A stretch of 64,000 bases of DNA from Sphaerulina vaccinii. Its lineage: Eukaryota > Ascomycota > Dothideomycetes > Mycosphaerellales > Mycosphaerellaceae. The stretch covers positions 1,488,001 to 1,552,000 of the forward strand of contig JAKUDP010000002.1 of the NCBI GenBank assembly GCA_022570795.1, given 5' to 3'. This document shows positions 53,957-64,000 of this stretch, one piece after another. The notes beneath the pieces are model-generated. The model was not told the DNA's origin. It did not search any database and saw only the letters and a list, made by a program, of their open reading frames with translations. The position numbers and the translations under genes were made by a program. Position 1 is the first letter of the stretch. Every line of letters begins with the position of its first letter.

Positions 53957-55732
53957 ATGGCCACAATCACTACGAGCACAAGTACAAGCACGCGCGCAAT
54001 TTCAGCTTTGCATACAACGACAACATATATCTGGAACTGCAGTCTCCCCAGTACCGTGCCTACTACCTCCACTATCATCCTGTCGTACTACAGCTACGTA
54101 CGAATCGATTTGCCTGTGGCCAATGATACTTGTACGCGAGAATATGTTTGCAACGAAGTGCAAATGAGAGACGACATCACGGGCATTGGCGTGAGTACCA
54201 CCAGTCATGTGTGCTTCTGGCTGACCGAGTCGCGAAGGTCATTGTTGCATTCTTCGTCACTGCATGGGCTGCATTTATCTTCCTGATTATCGCGTACTGG
54301 ACTGGACTGCTCCCACAACAGCTTCTGCGCCCTCTCGACTACAGGCTCTTCGAGGCCAATAGTCGTAGATGCCACTCGGAGTGGAAGCAGACTCTTGATC
54401 ATGTCACACTCTTATTTGGTGACCAGCAGCTGCTTACTGGGATTGGTATTCTTCTTGCTGGCTACTACGAAGTATTTGCGCGAGACCTAGACGCTCTCCA
54501 TTGGCATACAGTCACTTACTTGGCCTGGATGAGTTCAACGGTGCACCTGATAACGCTCTCACTGCTTAAAGACCGACTACACGAGCACAAGATGCTGCGC
54601 CATCTCCGACTAGCGGGCATGCTCCTGCTGCTTGCGCTTTTGATCCCAGCATTGGCGCCATCTGTAAGCCCTCTCTGGGTCAACACGCCTGCTATGTTAC
54701 CGCATAGTTTGGCAAGCAACATAGGGTACTTTCAATATGGAGGCCCCTCGGCCCGGCGGTACCTACAAGATGTTTTTATGGCTCTGGATATGGAGATGAC
54801 TGGCATCCCTATAAGGACTTCCGATTTCGCGAGGCCTACTATCGATATATCAGGTCTGCCGGCAGCTTCGAGGGCTATGTAGCCTTGCCAGCCATCATAT
54901 CATATACCACGTTGATCTGCAGCTATATCTGGGAACTCACTCAACTATTCGACCAAAGCCTAAGCTGGTTCCGCAGGATGATCAGGTATATGCCCGAAGC
55001 GAAGTTGGAGTTGGCTGTCAAACGTGCCTTACTGAGACATGAAAAGTCGACTTGGTATGATCTTCGCTTGTACTTCGTTGTCAAATTCGGATATCTAGCA
55101 TTCTGCCTCTTGGCGGATATCCTGGACTCCTTCGCCATGACCAACCTTGTGCTGTTCTTTACGCTCACTTGGGGCACACTGCAGGTGTCACTGCCACACG
55201 GGTGGCTTATTCAGACGACACACACTAAGGAAAGCTTGTCATTTGGGCAGATCTTACCGCTTTTACTCCTACTACAGCCAGTGGTAGCAGTCCTAGCGCA
55301 TTTCGCAGGTACGTGAAGCTGGTCCGGTAGGTGGGAGAACACTAAAAGGTAGCAGTAAGAGAGCCAAAACAGTCAAACAGACATTCATCCACGTTCTACG
55401 AAACCCTAATACCATACCGTACATCAGCATATGCTACGCTGGCGAACGCTCTGCGTCATAGTCAACTTTTGACTGCGAAGGAAAAGGCCAATGGACACCG
55501 CGATGCTGTCAAGGAGCACCTGCATGGATCGAGATCGTATCACGGACTGCTGTGGACACTACTTATTGGAGTTTTCTTCCTGGGTGTCGTTTTCTTAGTG
55601 ATTGGTATCATTATAGGACTTGACAATAAGTATAATACAGCTATCATCATTCCCTGGATCATCGCTGGCTGGTTCTTCTGGTTCATATTCTGGATAATGG
55701 TAATGCTGCCATGCAGTAAGAAGTTGCGATGA
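53957..55732 (+). CDS. polytopic integral membrane protein, unknown function
   Basis: Four exons assembled by frame: 53957..54190, 54238..54663, about 54708..55308 and 55356..55732, giving 545 aa. Introns are 44-47 nt; the third exon could instead start at 54717. After an exposed N-terminus with Thr/Ser runs and Cys come hydrophobic segments VIVAFFVTAWAAFIFLIIAYW, LLTGIGILLAGYY, YLAWMSSTVHLITLSLL, LRLAGMLLLLALLIPAL, a luminal loop, IISYTTLICSYIWELTQLF and two more. The final exon adds a pair of TMs (LLWTLLIGVFFLGVVFLVIGII). The overall plan matches the many uncharacterised seven-to-nine-TM proteins of filamentous ascomycetes. The frames appear broken until spliced. Substrate or ligand unknown. 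Confidence 0.65.
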
Positions 55733-55992
55733 AGACAATGAAATGTTGTGCTGCAATCAGCACAAGTGATGTGCGAAATGCATAGTCGTCTTCTCGGCTA
55801 CGGCGGCAGCACGCGCGGCTTCACTGTTCGAAACTTGGCAAACTTGGCAGGAGCTTCAAGTGAGCTTGAAGTGAATGTGGAACCATATGACGGCATGCGA
55901 CACCTTCTGCCATATGAGCATTTCGTGGTCTACACCACAGTTCCTGCAACTTACTCCACCTTCACACAGCCAACAGCGACTCAACAAACACG

Positions 55993-56263
55993 ATGTCCGA
56001 CCTCCTCAACAAAGCCGAAGATGCCTTCGACAGCTCCGAGAACAAGTCCGGCGGTCAGGCTGGCGACAGCATCGAGCAGACTGCTGACAACGATGTGAAT
56101 CAAGGTATGGTCCTGTCTTGTGTGGAGTGTGAGACATAATGACTGACTTGAAGTAGAGGTCAACCAAGCGGCCAACGACGCCGGTGTTCCAGAAGGAATG
56201 GACAAGACTATCGATGAAGTGGCCGACAAAAAGGTCAACGAGGATATCCCAGGTGGAAATTGA
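55993..56263 (+). CDS. 72-aa hydrophilic protein, stress-type
   Basis: Exons 55993..56104 and 56157..56263, 52-nt intron (GTATGG...AAGTAG). The product (MSDLLNKAEDAFDSSENKSG start, ending NEDIPGGN) is entirely hydrophilic, acidic, Cys- and Trp-free, and rich in Asp, Asn, Lys and Ala. These are features of hydrophilin-like or conidiation/stress-induced small fungal proteins. No domain can be assigned. The start is fixed by the CAC(A)CGATGTCC context and by the coherence of both exons; it is too short for most ORF scans. Confidence 0.65.
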
Positions 56264-56691
56264 GACTGGGACAGGTCGTAAGAATAGGCTGAGGGACCTC
56301 TATTGAGTTCGCTGCGAGCTCGAGAGATAGTACGTCAGCCTCGACTTCACGGGCTCACTATCCTGCTTGATATGGAGCACAGTGGGTGCTTACCTCTGCT
56401 TGAAGCAGCTTGGATACTTCAATACCTTCTTCAGGCTAGCGAAGGGGTTCTTCTCAGATCTCGCTCGCTTAGTGGAGAAGTTCAGTATTGAGACACCAAG
56501 CCGGTCGGCTTCTAGCATCTTCTCGAACGATTGATGGCCCGGCACTTCGTCAAACGAGTCTGCTTCTACACACATTGTTGTGCCCTAGCAAGTATCTGTA
56601 TTGTCGCATGTGCATTGGCGAGGCAGCACCTCGTCATTTCGTCTCACATGCTGACCTTGCGCGATCGGCTTGTTGTGCTCTCCTGAGGGCA
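56264..56691. other. intergenic, no gene seen
   Basis: About 430 bp between the 72-aa protein gene and the pseudogene tail. Nothing persuasive. Confidence 0.4.
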
Positions 56692-57258
56692 CTAACTGGC
56701 CTGCTCGAGTAGAACGTAGTGAGGCACACACAGCAAGTCAAGGCCACATGATATCGTGCCACCATTCGGACAACTGATCAGGTCATCGATGTTACTGTCA
56801 AATAGCACAGCAGAATCCAGGCTTTTGGCGAGTAGTCTCCATCCCGATTTAGCCTCTAGGATCTGAGGCGTTCCTCCAAGTTGAGTCTCCAGTTCATCTC
56901 GGCTTGCGGATTCCACGACTTCTCGAACATCATAGGCACAGAGTCTATCACTCTTGTATGTCACACCGTTATTGGCCTGGGATATTGGTCCAGTTCGCGA
57001 GTCCTGCAAGACCCCAAGAATTCCCCGCATAATGTCTACGAAGGGCACGTATGCTTCTGGCTCTCCGAAGGTCCGGATCAGAGCGAAATCTTAATACCTA
57101 TCTTGAAAGTCCTCGTGCTTCAGAGTACGACAAACCACGTCCTTATGCGACAACCACACTCGTGCGGTACGAAGCATGGCACTGACGCCATCCAGCATAC
57201 ACGCCCGCTTGCTTTCGTGGTCGTAGAATACTGCAGTTTGCCTGCTAGCAATATGTAA
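56692..57258 (-). pseudogene. decayed gene of an uncharacterised fungal family
   Basis: One minus-strand frame reads coherently from about 57258 to the stop at 56692, except for a TAA at 57091-57093. Before it: TAVFYDHESKRACMLDGVS and SHKDVVCRTLKHEDFQDRY. After it: ALIRTFGEPEAYVPFVDIMR and LCAYDVREVVESASRDELET. The phrase AVFYD...LDG.SA.L resembles a recurring block (xVxYDxxxxxAxLVDGASALL) of large uncharacterised proteins common in Dothideomycetes and Eurotiomycetes. Upstream the likeness continues in other frames with more stops (57260-57300), so the 5' part is frame-shifted. No function known for the family. It is read as a pseudogene, with the end of the original gene preserved. Confidence 0.5.
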
Positions 57259-58193
57259 CTAGCGTTCCAGAGGTTGGCTCAGACTGTCAGTGAGCAGTAC
57301 CTCTGTCCATCTCCATTTGCTTATATCCATGGTCGAGCCCATGTTGTGCGTAGAAGAGTGCCGACTTGTTAGAGAACATGTGATATCATCTCTTAAATGT
57401 TTTCTTTCTCTTTTCAGACTTCCCTACACTTTGTGGTTAACTGTTCTTTTCGATTCTTGGATGACTTTCATCAGAACTATGGTTCGTCCGAAGTCGTGGC
57501 AACTATAGCAAAGTCATGCGGTATCTGCTCGGATGAAGCTCTTCCAGGCGCCTATCCTTCGTTCATGATAGCAGACCGTGAAGATGGTAGTTGCTTGTTA
57601 TTCATCGTGACAATGTCTACCTTTCAGTCAGTCAGAAAAATCGAAGACACCGACAAGTGTGTAAGGATCCGAATTTCGGAGAGAAGCTCCACTTCCAAGG
57701 CCCTTCACTCTTGCTCTCTTTGCTTCTCTTCACAACAAACCCATCAAATTTGACCACACCGGCATCGATGTCGTTGCTGTGCAGAAGCAGAAGGACAATA
57801 ATGCACCGGAACAGACGTCTCACTTCGCCTGCGCCGTAATCTCGGGATCTTCAACTCTACGCCTCTGACGCAGGCCGGCGCAACTGCCCACGAGGTTCTC
57901 CATTTTCCTCCGCATCTCAATCCTGAACCTTAACCGCGCAGCCATTAAGAAGCAAGAACCATCTTAAGCACGCGCCACTATGCCTTCATTCGCCGCCGGT
58001 GGTACCTTTTTCCGCATCCAAAGCGTGAAACGCAGACCGGATTGCTCAGAGCGGTAGGCCGTCATTCGTTTTACCTTCTTCCTTCGCGCGTCCTCGCACC
58101 AGGTCTGAATGTTTGTAAAACGACTGTGTTCTCTTGTGTCCCCCGAAGTTCTTCTTTGTACTCTTGTTCAGTTTACATTATCAGCTGTTCGAG
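57259..58193. other. pseudogene 5' decay and sugar transporter promoter
   Basis: About 930 bp. The first 100-200 bp may continue the decayed gene. A 118-codon plus frame (57397..57753) has no domain. The last few hundred bp are presumably the transporter promoter and 5' UTR (C/T-rich before the ATG). Confidence 0.4.
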
Positions 58194-60072
58194 ATGGGGA
58201 AACGATTCTATGGCCTGCGAGGCACTCAGCTCAACATTGCAATCGCCGTGGTAGCTGGCGTGGATTTTGCACTCTTCGGATATGATCAGGTATGTATCAT
58301 CACTTCCCAAGTATGTTCGCGACTGACACGATTGATCATAGGGTGTAATGGGTACGTTTGCACATGGCTCGAAGCCTTCTTGAATCTTTCGAGAAGTCAC
58401 TAATTCGAAGTAGGAGGGCTCCTCACACTTCCCTCCTTCTTGGACCATTTCCCTCAGATCGACACAGCGAACCCGGAACGAACAGGACGAACAGCCAGTG
58501 AAGTGAGCAACATTCAAGGCATTACAGTCGGCGGATACACCCTGGGATGCTTCTTTGGTGCGGTCGCCACGATCTGGCTTGGCAACATGCTCGGCAGGAA
58601 GAAGACCATCATGATTGGAAGCGCGATTATGATTGTCGGGGCTGCGTTGCAGGCTTCGTCGTTCGAACTCGGCCAGCTCATTGCCGCGAGACTGATCACA
58701 GGCTTTGGCAATGGCATGAACACAAGCACAGTGCCAACGTGGCAATCAGAGACATCCAAGTCTCATAGAAGAGGTCAAATGGTGATGATAGAAGGCTCTC
58801 TCATCGTCTTTGGTGTCATGCTGAGCTACTGGATCGATCTTGGCTTCAGCTTCTTAGAACCCAGCACCATATCTTGGCGATTCCGTAAGTAGGAGTGGCC
58901 TACTCGTGGAGACATGGCACTAACACTTCACATCTAGCAATTGCATTCCAGATCATCCTTGCACTTTTCATCGTTGCTCTCATCCCAGGGCTGCCTGAGT
59001 CGCCTAGATGGCTGGTATTGAAGGGCAGAGATGCAGAGGCCTTAGAGGTGCTTAGTGCTCTGGACAACACCACCGAGGACGACCCGAAAGTTCAACAGGA
59101 GTTCAAGGCCGTCAAGGACACCGTCTTCGAAATGGCTCAGGGCCGCTTCACAGACTGCTTCAAGCTCAATCGCAACCGCAACTTCCATCGCACCGCACTT
59201 GGCTATGTCAACCAGATGTTCCAGCAGATCTCCGGCATCAACATCATTACTTACTATGCGGCTACTATCTTCGAACAAAGCATCGGATTGTCACCGTTCC
59301 TGTCTCGACTCCTCGCAGCACTCAATGGCACCGAGTATTTTTTGGCCTCCTTGATCGCGATCTTCACAATTGAGAAGATCGGCAGACGAAAGCTCATGCT
59401 CTTTGGTGCAGTTGGTCAAGCATGCTCCATGGCAATACTGGCAGGAACGACTTCCATCCCGAACACGGATCCTAGGCACGTTTCAGCTGGAATCGCAGCT
59501 GCAGTATTCCTCTTCGTGTTCAACAGCTTCTTCGCAGTTGGTTGGCTAGGCATGACGTGGCTTTATCCTGCTGAGATCACGCCACTCGACATTCGTGCAC
59601 CGGCTAACGCCATTGCTACTACAGCAAACTGGATCTTCAACGTAAGTCGAGTTTTTTCTGCGTCCGAAGCGCATCTACTGATTGACTGTTCTAGTTCATG
59701 GTCGTAATGGTAACACCCGTCGCCTTTGCGAATATCTCATATAACACATACACCGTGTTCGCGGTCATCAACGCTTTCATGGTGCCATGCGTGTACTTCT
59801 TCTTCCCAGAGACAGCCTACAGGTCCCTCGAGGAGATGGACGAAATCTTTCACAAGGTCCACGGCTGGCAAGGGGCTTTCTCTGTTGTCAAGGTGGCCAA
59901 GCAGCAACCTCGACGATATGGAAAGAGAGGAGAGCTACTTATTGCTTATGACGATACAGAGGAAGCAAGAGAGATCGAAAGAAGGAGAAGCTCTGTCGTC
60001 TCGGGAGCGAAGAGTGCAGGTCATGGTCACGAGAGCGGAGAGAAGGTGGAACATGTCAATGGTGAGAAGTAG
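58194..60072 (+). CDS. MFS sugar transporter with 10-nt micro-exon
   Basis: Exons 58194..58289, 58342..58351, 58414..58884, 58938..59641 and 59695..60072; 552 aa. The second exon is only 10 nt and encodes GVM plus the first base of Gly, giving FGYDQGVMGGLLTLPSF, the invariant TM1 sequence of fungal hexose transporters; no other join reads through. Further signatures: GRKKTIMIG, PESPRWLVLKGR, FQQISGINIITYYA, PAEITPLDIRAPANA and PETAYRSLEEMDEIF. Twelve TMs. Proton-coupled uptake of a mono- or disaccharide at the plasma membrane is expected. The long C-terminus is Arg/Glu-rich. It converges with the oxidase gene, with 42 bp between stops. Confidence 0.93.
58342..58351 (+). other. 10-nt micro-exon of the sugar transporter
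   Basis: Flanked by CATAG and GTACGT; phases 0 and 1. It supplies the G-V-M of the conserved DQGVMGG motif. Confidence 0.85.
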
Positions 60073-60114
60073 CATCACTATACAGTATAGCTGGTTTGAT
60101 TGATGATACAGACA

Positions 60115-62228
60115 CTACATGTCAATCCATCTCGCCATCCAGAAATCCACGATTTCCTTAGCTTCATCCACAAGACCCATGTCCAACAACAGCTGGCTAG
60201 TACCTCTGACAGCACTTTCCAGCGCACTCCAAATCCATGCATGTGTGTAAGAGGTGTGCTCGCCTACAAACACAGTATGCTTCTCAGTGTGAAAGTATGC
60301 CGGCAGATACAGGTTCTGCTGATCGTGTGTAGGTCCGCACCAAGCACCAGCTTGATACTCGTTGTACTCCCAGCAGATGCGGTCATAGTTGCCAGTCCAC
60401 TGCTCATCTGCAATATCGCCATGGATTTCCACCATAGCGCGCTGGACGTGGGCAACATGTTGCTCCTCTGTCATGGAACCTACTGAGCGAGCACCTGCAC
60501 CTGAGATGTACGATCCAAGGATGACTCCAGGTCCAGTGGAATTAATTTTATACGAAGGGTAGCAAATGCTGCTTATCTGTGGGAGATCGGTTGAGCCACA
60601 GCCACCGATTATTGGGTGCTCAAGGTGTTCCCAGAATCGAGTTTTGTAGTGGAGAGCCACTTTGCAAGATGGGTCGTAATTAAGGCGATCGATTGCCCGA
60701 CTCAGCAGGTTTGTGTAGTCGGGGAGACTCCACAGACGCACTCTGCTGAAGGGCACAGCGACGACCACATAGTCGAAGTTTTGAGTCTCAGGAGTCTTGG
60801 AGAACAGATCTTTATTCCGGTACTGAACAGACATCTTGCTGGTGGTTTCGTTCCATGACATGCCTTGTACTGTGGTGTTGTACTGAATACGACCAGCCAC
60901 AGCAGGTGTGAAAGCGTGAGGCAGGCGAGAGAGACCTTGGTCTATTGTTCTCCAGTCCGTAGCCGAGAAGTATACGGAGTCGTATGCCCAGGAATCGTAG
61001 TAATCGGAGATGTCATCAACCTGATCTGTGATGTTCGCATTGATTCCAAGCGCATAGTTTAGGTACCCAGCTTCGCTAAAATGAAAGTATCCATTCTCGA
61101 CACTCCATTTGTGTGCCTTGTAAACATTTGTTGCGATGGCCCGGAATGCTTCTCGGTCAAGACCCATCCAGTCATCATATGCTGCAGAGGCTTCTGCTAC
61201 TGCGGTGACGTTCGAATATGTGAGATTGGCATTGTCCGCGTATGCTGGATTAGCTGCAACCTCGGCCGCGCCTGGGATGGTACCATCCGGTCTGCGTTTT
61301 GATGTGCTTGCCGGGTCATTCGCTGCGCTCTGTATCCATTTGATGAAGTTGACTGCGTACTCGGAATTGTTGCCATTCTGCTTGTTCAGCTCGTCGGCAA
61401 GCTGGAAAACCATGCGATGGTCGTTGATCTGAATCGTTTCCGCAGGATCGTCGTAAGTGACGCTAACAGGGAATCGCATCGGGCCCATCTCCTGGTATTG
61501 GTAGTCGCTGGGTTTGGTACCGTTCAAGTAAGACGTGTGCACACGACCGCCGATACGATTACTGGCCTCAATAATCTTCCAGTTATGGAAGCCGGCGCCC
61601 TCAAGGAGATGGGAGGTCATAAGACCAGACATGCCGCCACCGATAATGCCAATGGTCTTGGACTTGGCTGCTGCTACGAATACTTCGTCCGGCTGCTTCT
61701 CTTCGAGGTACGCGACACCATCAAACCACGGCCCTTCAGCATCCATGATGTCTGCGGCCTGCATCGTGTTAGCATGACGGTAACGTGAGCACCATGTGCT
61801 CGACTTACAGCTAGCCATCGCTTCTCCTTCCGTGACTTGACATCAATTGCTGCAGATCGTCCAACAAGAGTGTCGCCTGAGAAGGCGTGAAGGCAGCCAC
61901 CACCAACGATGTCTTTCGGTGGCAGCCAAACGAATTTGGTCGGCCGTTGGTCCAGATGTAGTTCGTGTCGTTTTGCCAATGGGTGTGCTCCAACATGAGT
62001 CTTGCCCAGGGTGTGGTCGCATTCGTCTGAAGAGACCACTTCGCACGGTCCGTAGTGTATCGACAATTCGCCATCCAGCGGTGCATTGTATGTGATCTGC
62101 ACGTTGTGCATGCCACCAGCCTCCGCTACTATGCCATCTGCAAATGAGAGAGTGGTGGAACGGGGAATGGCATTGGCAGCTACCAAGGTGACCAGTCCTA
62201 TGGCAGAAACGAAAGACAGAAGTGCCAT
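60115..62228 (-). CDS. secreted L-amino-acid-oxidase-type flavoenzyme
   Basis: Exons 62228..61809 and 61758..60115, 50-nt intron (GTAAGT...ATGCAG); 687 aa. A signal peptide (MALLSFVSAIGLVTLVAANA) is followed by a small N-terminal domain of about 120 residues. The FAD-dependent amine oxidase domain comes next: dinucleotide fold GIIGGGMSGL (about residues 177-186), IIEASNRIGGRVHT, QEMGPMRFP (the arginine that holds the substrate carboxylate in LAAOs), FDYVVVAVPFSRVRLW, and the C-terminal FAD site FVGEHTSYTHAWIWSALESA. It would oxidatively deaminate L-amino acids to keto acids, releasing ammonia and H2O2 outside the cell, for nitrogen scavenging or antagonism. Many N-glycosylation sites (NLT, NVT, NIT, NTT). 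Substrate range unknown. Confidence 0.9.
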
Positions 62229-62940
62229 CTTGGCGCATGAGATGTGACAATGATCGCTATACTGAATAACTCACCACGTGGATAGGCAAACCTACCTTAT
62301 AACTCTTGCCAGATCCCACGACTACGGTCCCTAAGGAACGCCGATACGCCTGCGCGGCCAGTGAAGGCACGCCCTAGGCCTGCATCATGCACACCCTGCT
62401 CGACTCCGTACATACTTGGCGAGTTGATCGCGACTGTTTTAGGAAGTCGGGCAGGGGTACCATCAGCCAGATAAGCTGCCGCTGCGTAGGTGGATCCTTC
62501 AGGCTCGCCTATCACCGCAGAATCTGCTACCTCTCTAGGGCAGCGTTACACAAAGGCGATGGTCCTGTGGCGTGGTGGATAGCAGCATCCGACAGTCTCT
62601 GCTTCCGACGGACATAATTGTTAGTCTTGTAGTGCAGTCGAGTGGTATGCGATGTGTTCGGCGTCGTCCGTCGATCGTTCGAGACTTGCTGCATGCATTG
62701 TGGTATGTGGTATGATGCTTAACGAGTCGACTTGAGCTTGAACATGGGGGGGACATATGGTGTCTATGGCGAAGTAGTGACCCAGTCAGTGACAGAAGAA
62801 AGATGAGGTGTGGTTGAAGATATGCTTTTCAAACAGGCAAGGGCGATGGCGAATGCTCCTGCCCTGCCAAGAAAGACTGTTCGACACGCGAGTCAGGCAA
62901 GGCTCTTTCCTCGTCAAATAATAACTTTCATCATCACCTG
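62229..62940. other. divergent promoter region, oxidase / ISY1
   Basis: About 710 bp between divergent genes. Only short frames; the last part precedes the CAC repeat. Confidence 0.4.
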
Positions 62941-62994
62941 CACACCACCACCACCACCACCACCACCACCACCACTACCACCACCACCACTACC
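62941..62994. repeat. CAC/ACC trinucleotide repeat in ISY1 5' leader
   Basis: About 17 CAC/CTA-type triplets, ending 6 nt before the ISY1 ATG at 63001. It is probably transcribed as an A/C-rich unstructured leader. Confidence 0.85.
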
Positions 62995-63000
62995 GCAAAC

Positions 63001-63729
63001 ATGGCGCGTAATGCTGAGAAGAGTCAGTCGATGCTGTTTCGCTTCCGCGCGCAACAAGCAGCTGACCTGGGTATCGTCGACATCAACCGGACGAAACGAC
63101 CAAAGGCCATTTCACAGCAAGAAAACATCCAAACCTGTGAGAGATGGCGAGGACAAGTGCTCAAGGAGATCAGTCGCAAAGTCTCCAAAATCCAGGATCT
63201 GGCCTTGAGCGACTTCCAGATTCGTGATATCAACGACGAGCTGAACAAGCTCTTCAAGGAAAAATGGCAATGGGAGATGCGCATACGAGAGCTCGGGGGA
63301 CCAAATTACATGCGCGGAGGCGGAAAAGTGACAGATGATGAAGGGAGAGTGATTGAAGGCGGTGGCAAAGGGTATCGCTACTTTGGTCGAGCGCGCGAAC
63401 TGCCTGGCGTGAAAGAGCTGTTCGAGGTCGCTACTCAGAAACCGGAGAAAGAGGTGAAGGAGACGAGGCAGGATCTGCGGTCACGCGTAGATGCCGCATA
63501 CTATGGCTACAATCTGGACGAAGAGGATGTGACTCTGTTGCGGCATGAAGCGCAGAAAGAGCAAGAAGCGGAAGAAATGCTTGCGGCAGAGGGAGACACA
63601 GCAGACGGCGAATTTGAGCCTTTACCGGGCGATGCAGGAGATGGAGTCGCATGGAAGCTGCCTACTGCAGAAGAGGTAGAGACCGCGCTACTGGACAGGC
63701 GAAAGCAGAAGCTACTGGATAAGCTCTGA
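63001..63729 (+). CDS. ISY1: pre-mRNA splicing factor ISY1
   Basis: Intronless, 242 aa, ATG at 63001 (MARNAEKSQSMLFRFR, the invariant Isy1 start). Family blocks are continuous: RPKAISQQENIQTCERWRG, EISRKVSKIQDLALSDFQIR, DINDELNKLFKEKWQWE, IRELGGPNYMR, and GYRYFGRARELPGVKELFE. The C-terminal region has a charged helix and ends LLDRRKQKLLDKL. Isy1 is a Prp19/NineTeen-complex-associated spliceosomal protein that affects first-step fidelity. It is divergent from the secreted oxidase. Confidence 0.95.
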   Translation: MARNAEKSQSMLFRFRAQQAADLGIVDINRTKRPKAISQQENIQTCERWRGQVLKEISRKVSKIQDLALSDFQIRDINDELNKLFKEKWQWEMRIRELGGPNYMRGGGKVTDDEGRVIEGGGKGYRYFGRARELPGVKELFEVATQKPEKEVKETRQDLRSRVDAAYYGYNLDEEDVTLLRHEAQKEQEAEEMLAAEGDTADGEFEPLPGDAGDGVAWKLPTAEEVETALLDRRKQKLLDKL

Positions 63730-64000
63730 GTGCATGGCTAAGCACTTCCTCCACATTCGACGCTTACCTATTGGAAACTGTCACAACCTGTGATAGAGAT
63801 CCATTCATCGCATGAGCCTCCGGGCAATAATACCAGTCCATCATATCGCAGATGTGTGCGGGCAACTCGATAGCGCAGAAGTGGTGACTTCGGGCAACAA
63901 TGCGATGGGCCTTGCCGATAGCCCACATTGCCGAACACGAATTTTCATGCTTACGACGATGTGGACTCTCTGCTGCTGTCGGCCACATGCGCATCTCAAC
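63730..64000. other. window end, no gene seen
   Basis: About 270 bp downstream of ISY1. A short minus-strand frame (63764..63994) could be part of a gene beyond the window but is not supported. Confidence 0.35.

Noticed and set aside
1..64000. tRNA, rRNA or snRNA genes
   Set aside because: No cloverleaf-compatible B-box (GGTTCGANTCC-like) with matching arms was noticed by eye; a covariance-model scan would be decisive.

Overview
The window looks like nuclear DNA of a filamentous ascomycete. Genes are short and dense on both strands. Introns are about 44-140 nt, mostly near 50, with GTAAGT/GTGAGT-like donors and CTNAC/CTGAC-like branch sites. The families present (PTH11/SAT4-type rhodopsin-domain protein, DHA1 and ACS MFS transporters, MPN-type CSN6, Pik1, tafazzin, Isy1, Dbp9, capping enzyme) are typical of Pezizomycotina. 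The flavour of the small hypothetical and F-box proteins suggests Dothideomycetes, perhaps Mycosphaerellaceae; that placement is an inference. No rRNA, tRNA, CRISPR array or intact transposon was recognised.

Layout. 0.2-12 kb: MFS transporter (-), RNA helicase DBP9 (-), a single-pass surface protein (+), an APC amino-acid/choline-type permease (-), a rhodopsin-domain membrane protein (+). 12-19 kb: an interrupted coiled-coil ORF (+), a C2H2 zinc-finger protein (-), a small two-TM protein (+), mRNA capping enzyme alpha subunit (-). 19-24 kb: a DHA1 multidrug-type MFS and an ACS-type MFS (both +). 24-32.8 kb: two unknown, probably nuclear proteins (-), phosphatidylinositol 4-kinase PIK1 (+), an NAD-dependent epimerase (+). 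32.8-35.3 kb is empty. 35.3-44.6 kb: disordered protein (+), Cys-containing small protein (+), secreted Lys/Ser/Thr repeat protein (-), COP9 signalosome subunit 6 (-), basic protein (+). 44.8-47.3 kb: tafazzin (-) and an F-box-like protein (+). 47.3-52.1 kb is the accessory part: a coiled-coil remnant, an unrecognised 535-aa gene, a nested 142-bp higher-order minisatellite, and a decayed second copy of the 5' end of the 535-aa gene. 52.3-64 kb: mitochondrial ribosomal protein uS7m (+), a polytopic membrane protein (+), a 72-aa hydrophilic protein (+), a decayed gene (-), a sugar transporter with a 10-nt micro-exon (+), a secreted L-amino-acid-oxidase-type flavoenzyme (-), and splicing factor ISY1 (+).

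Most genes are unlinked housekeeping functions; I see no biosynthetic cluster. Five transporters, a secreted amine/amino-acid oxidase and a repeat-rich secreted protein give an outward-facing, nutrient- and stress-related theme but no obvious pathway. The most unusual signals are: (1) CSN6, where one TAG separates the MPN-domain reading frame from a 129-codon in-frame Q/N/P/S-rich repeat tail; (2) the satellite plus decayed paralogue at 50-52 kb; (3) two further single in-frame stops (TAG at 12707, TAA at 57091) inside otherwise coherent frames. Exon boundaries were worked out by eye from frame continuity and splice consensus; no search or alignment was run.
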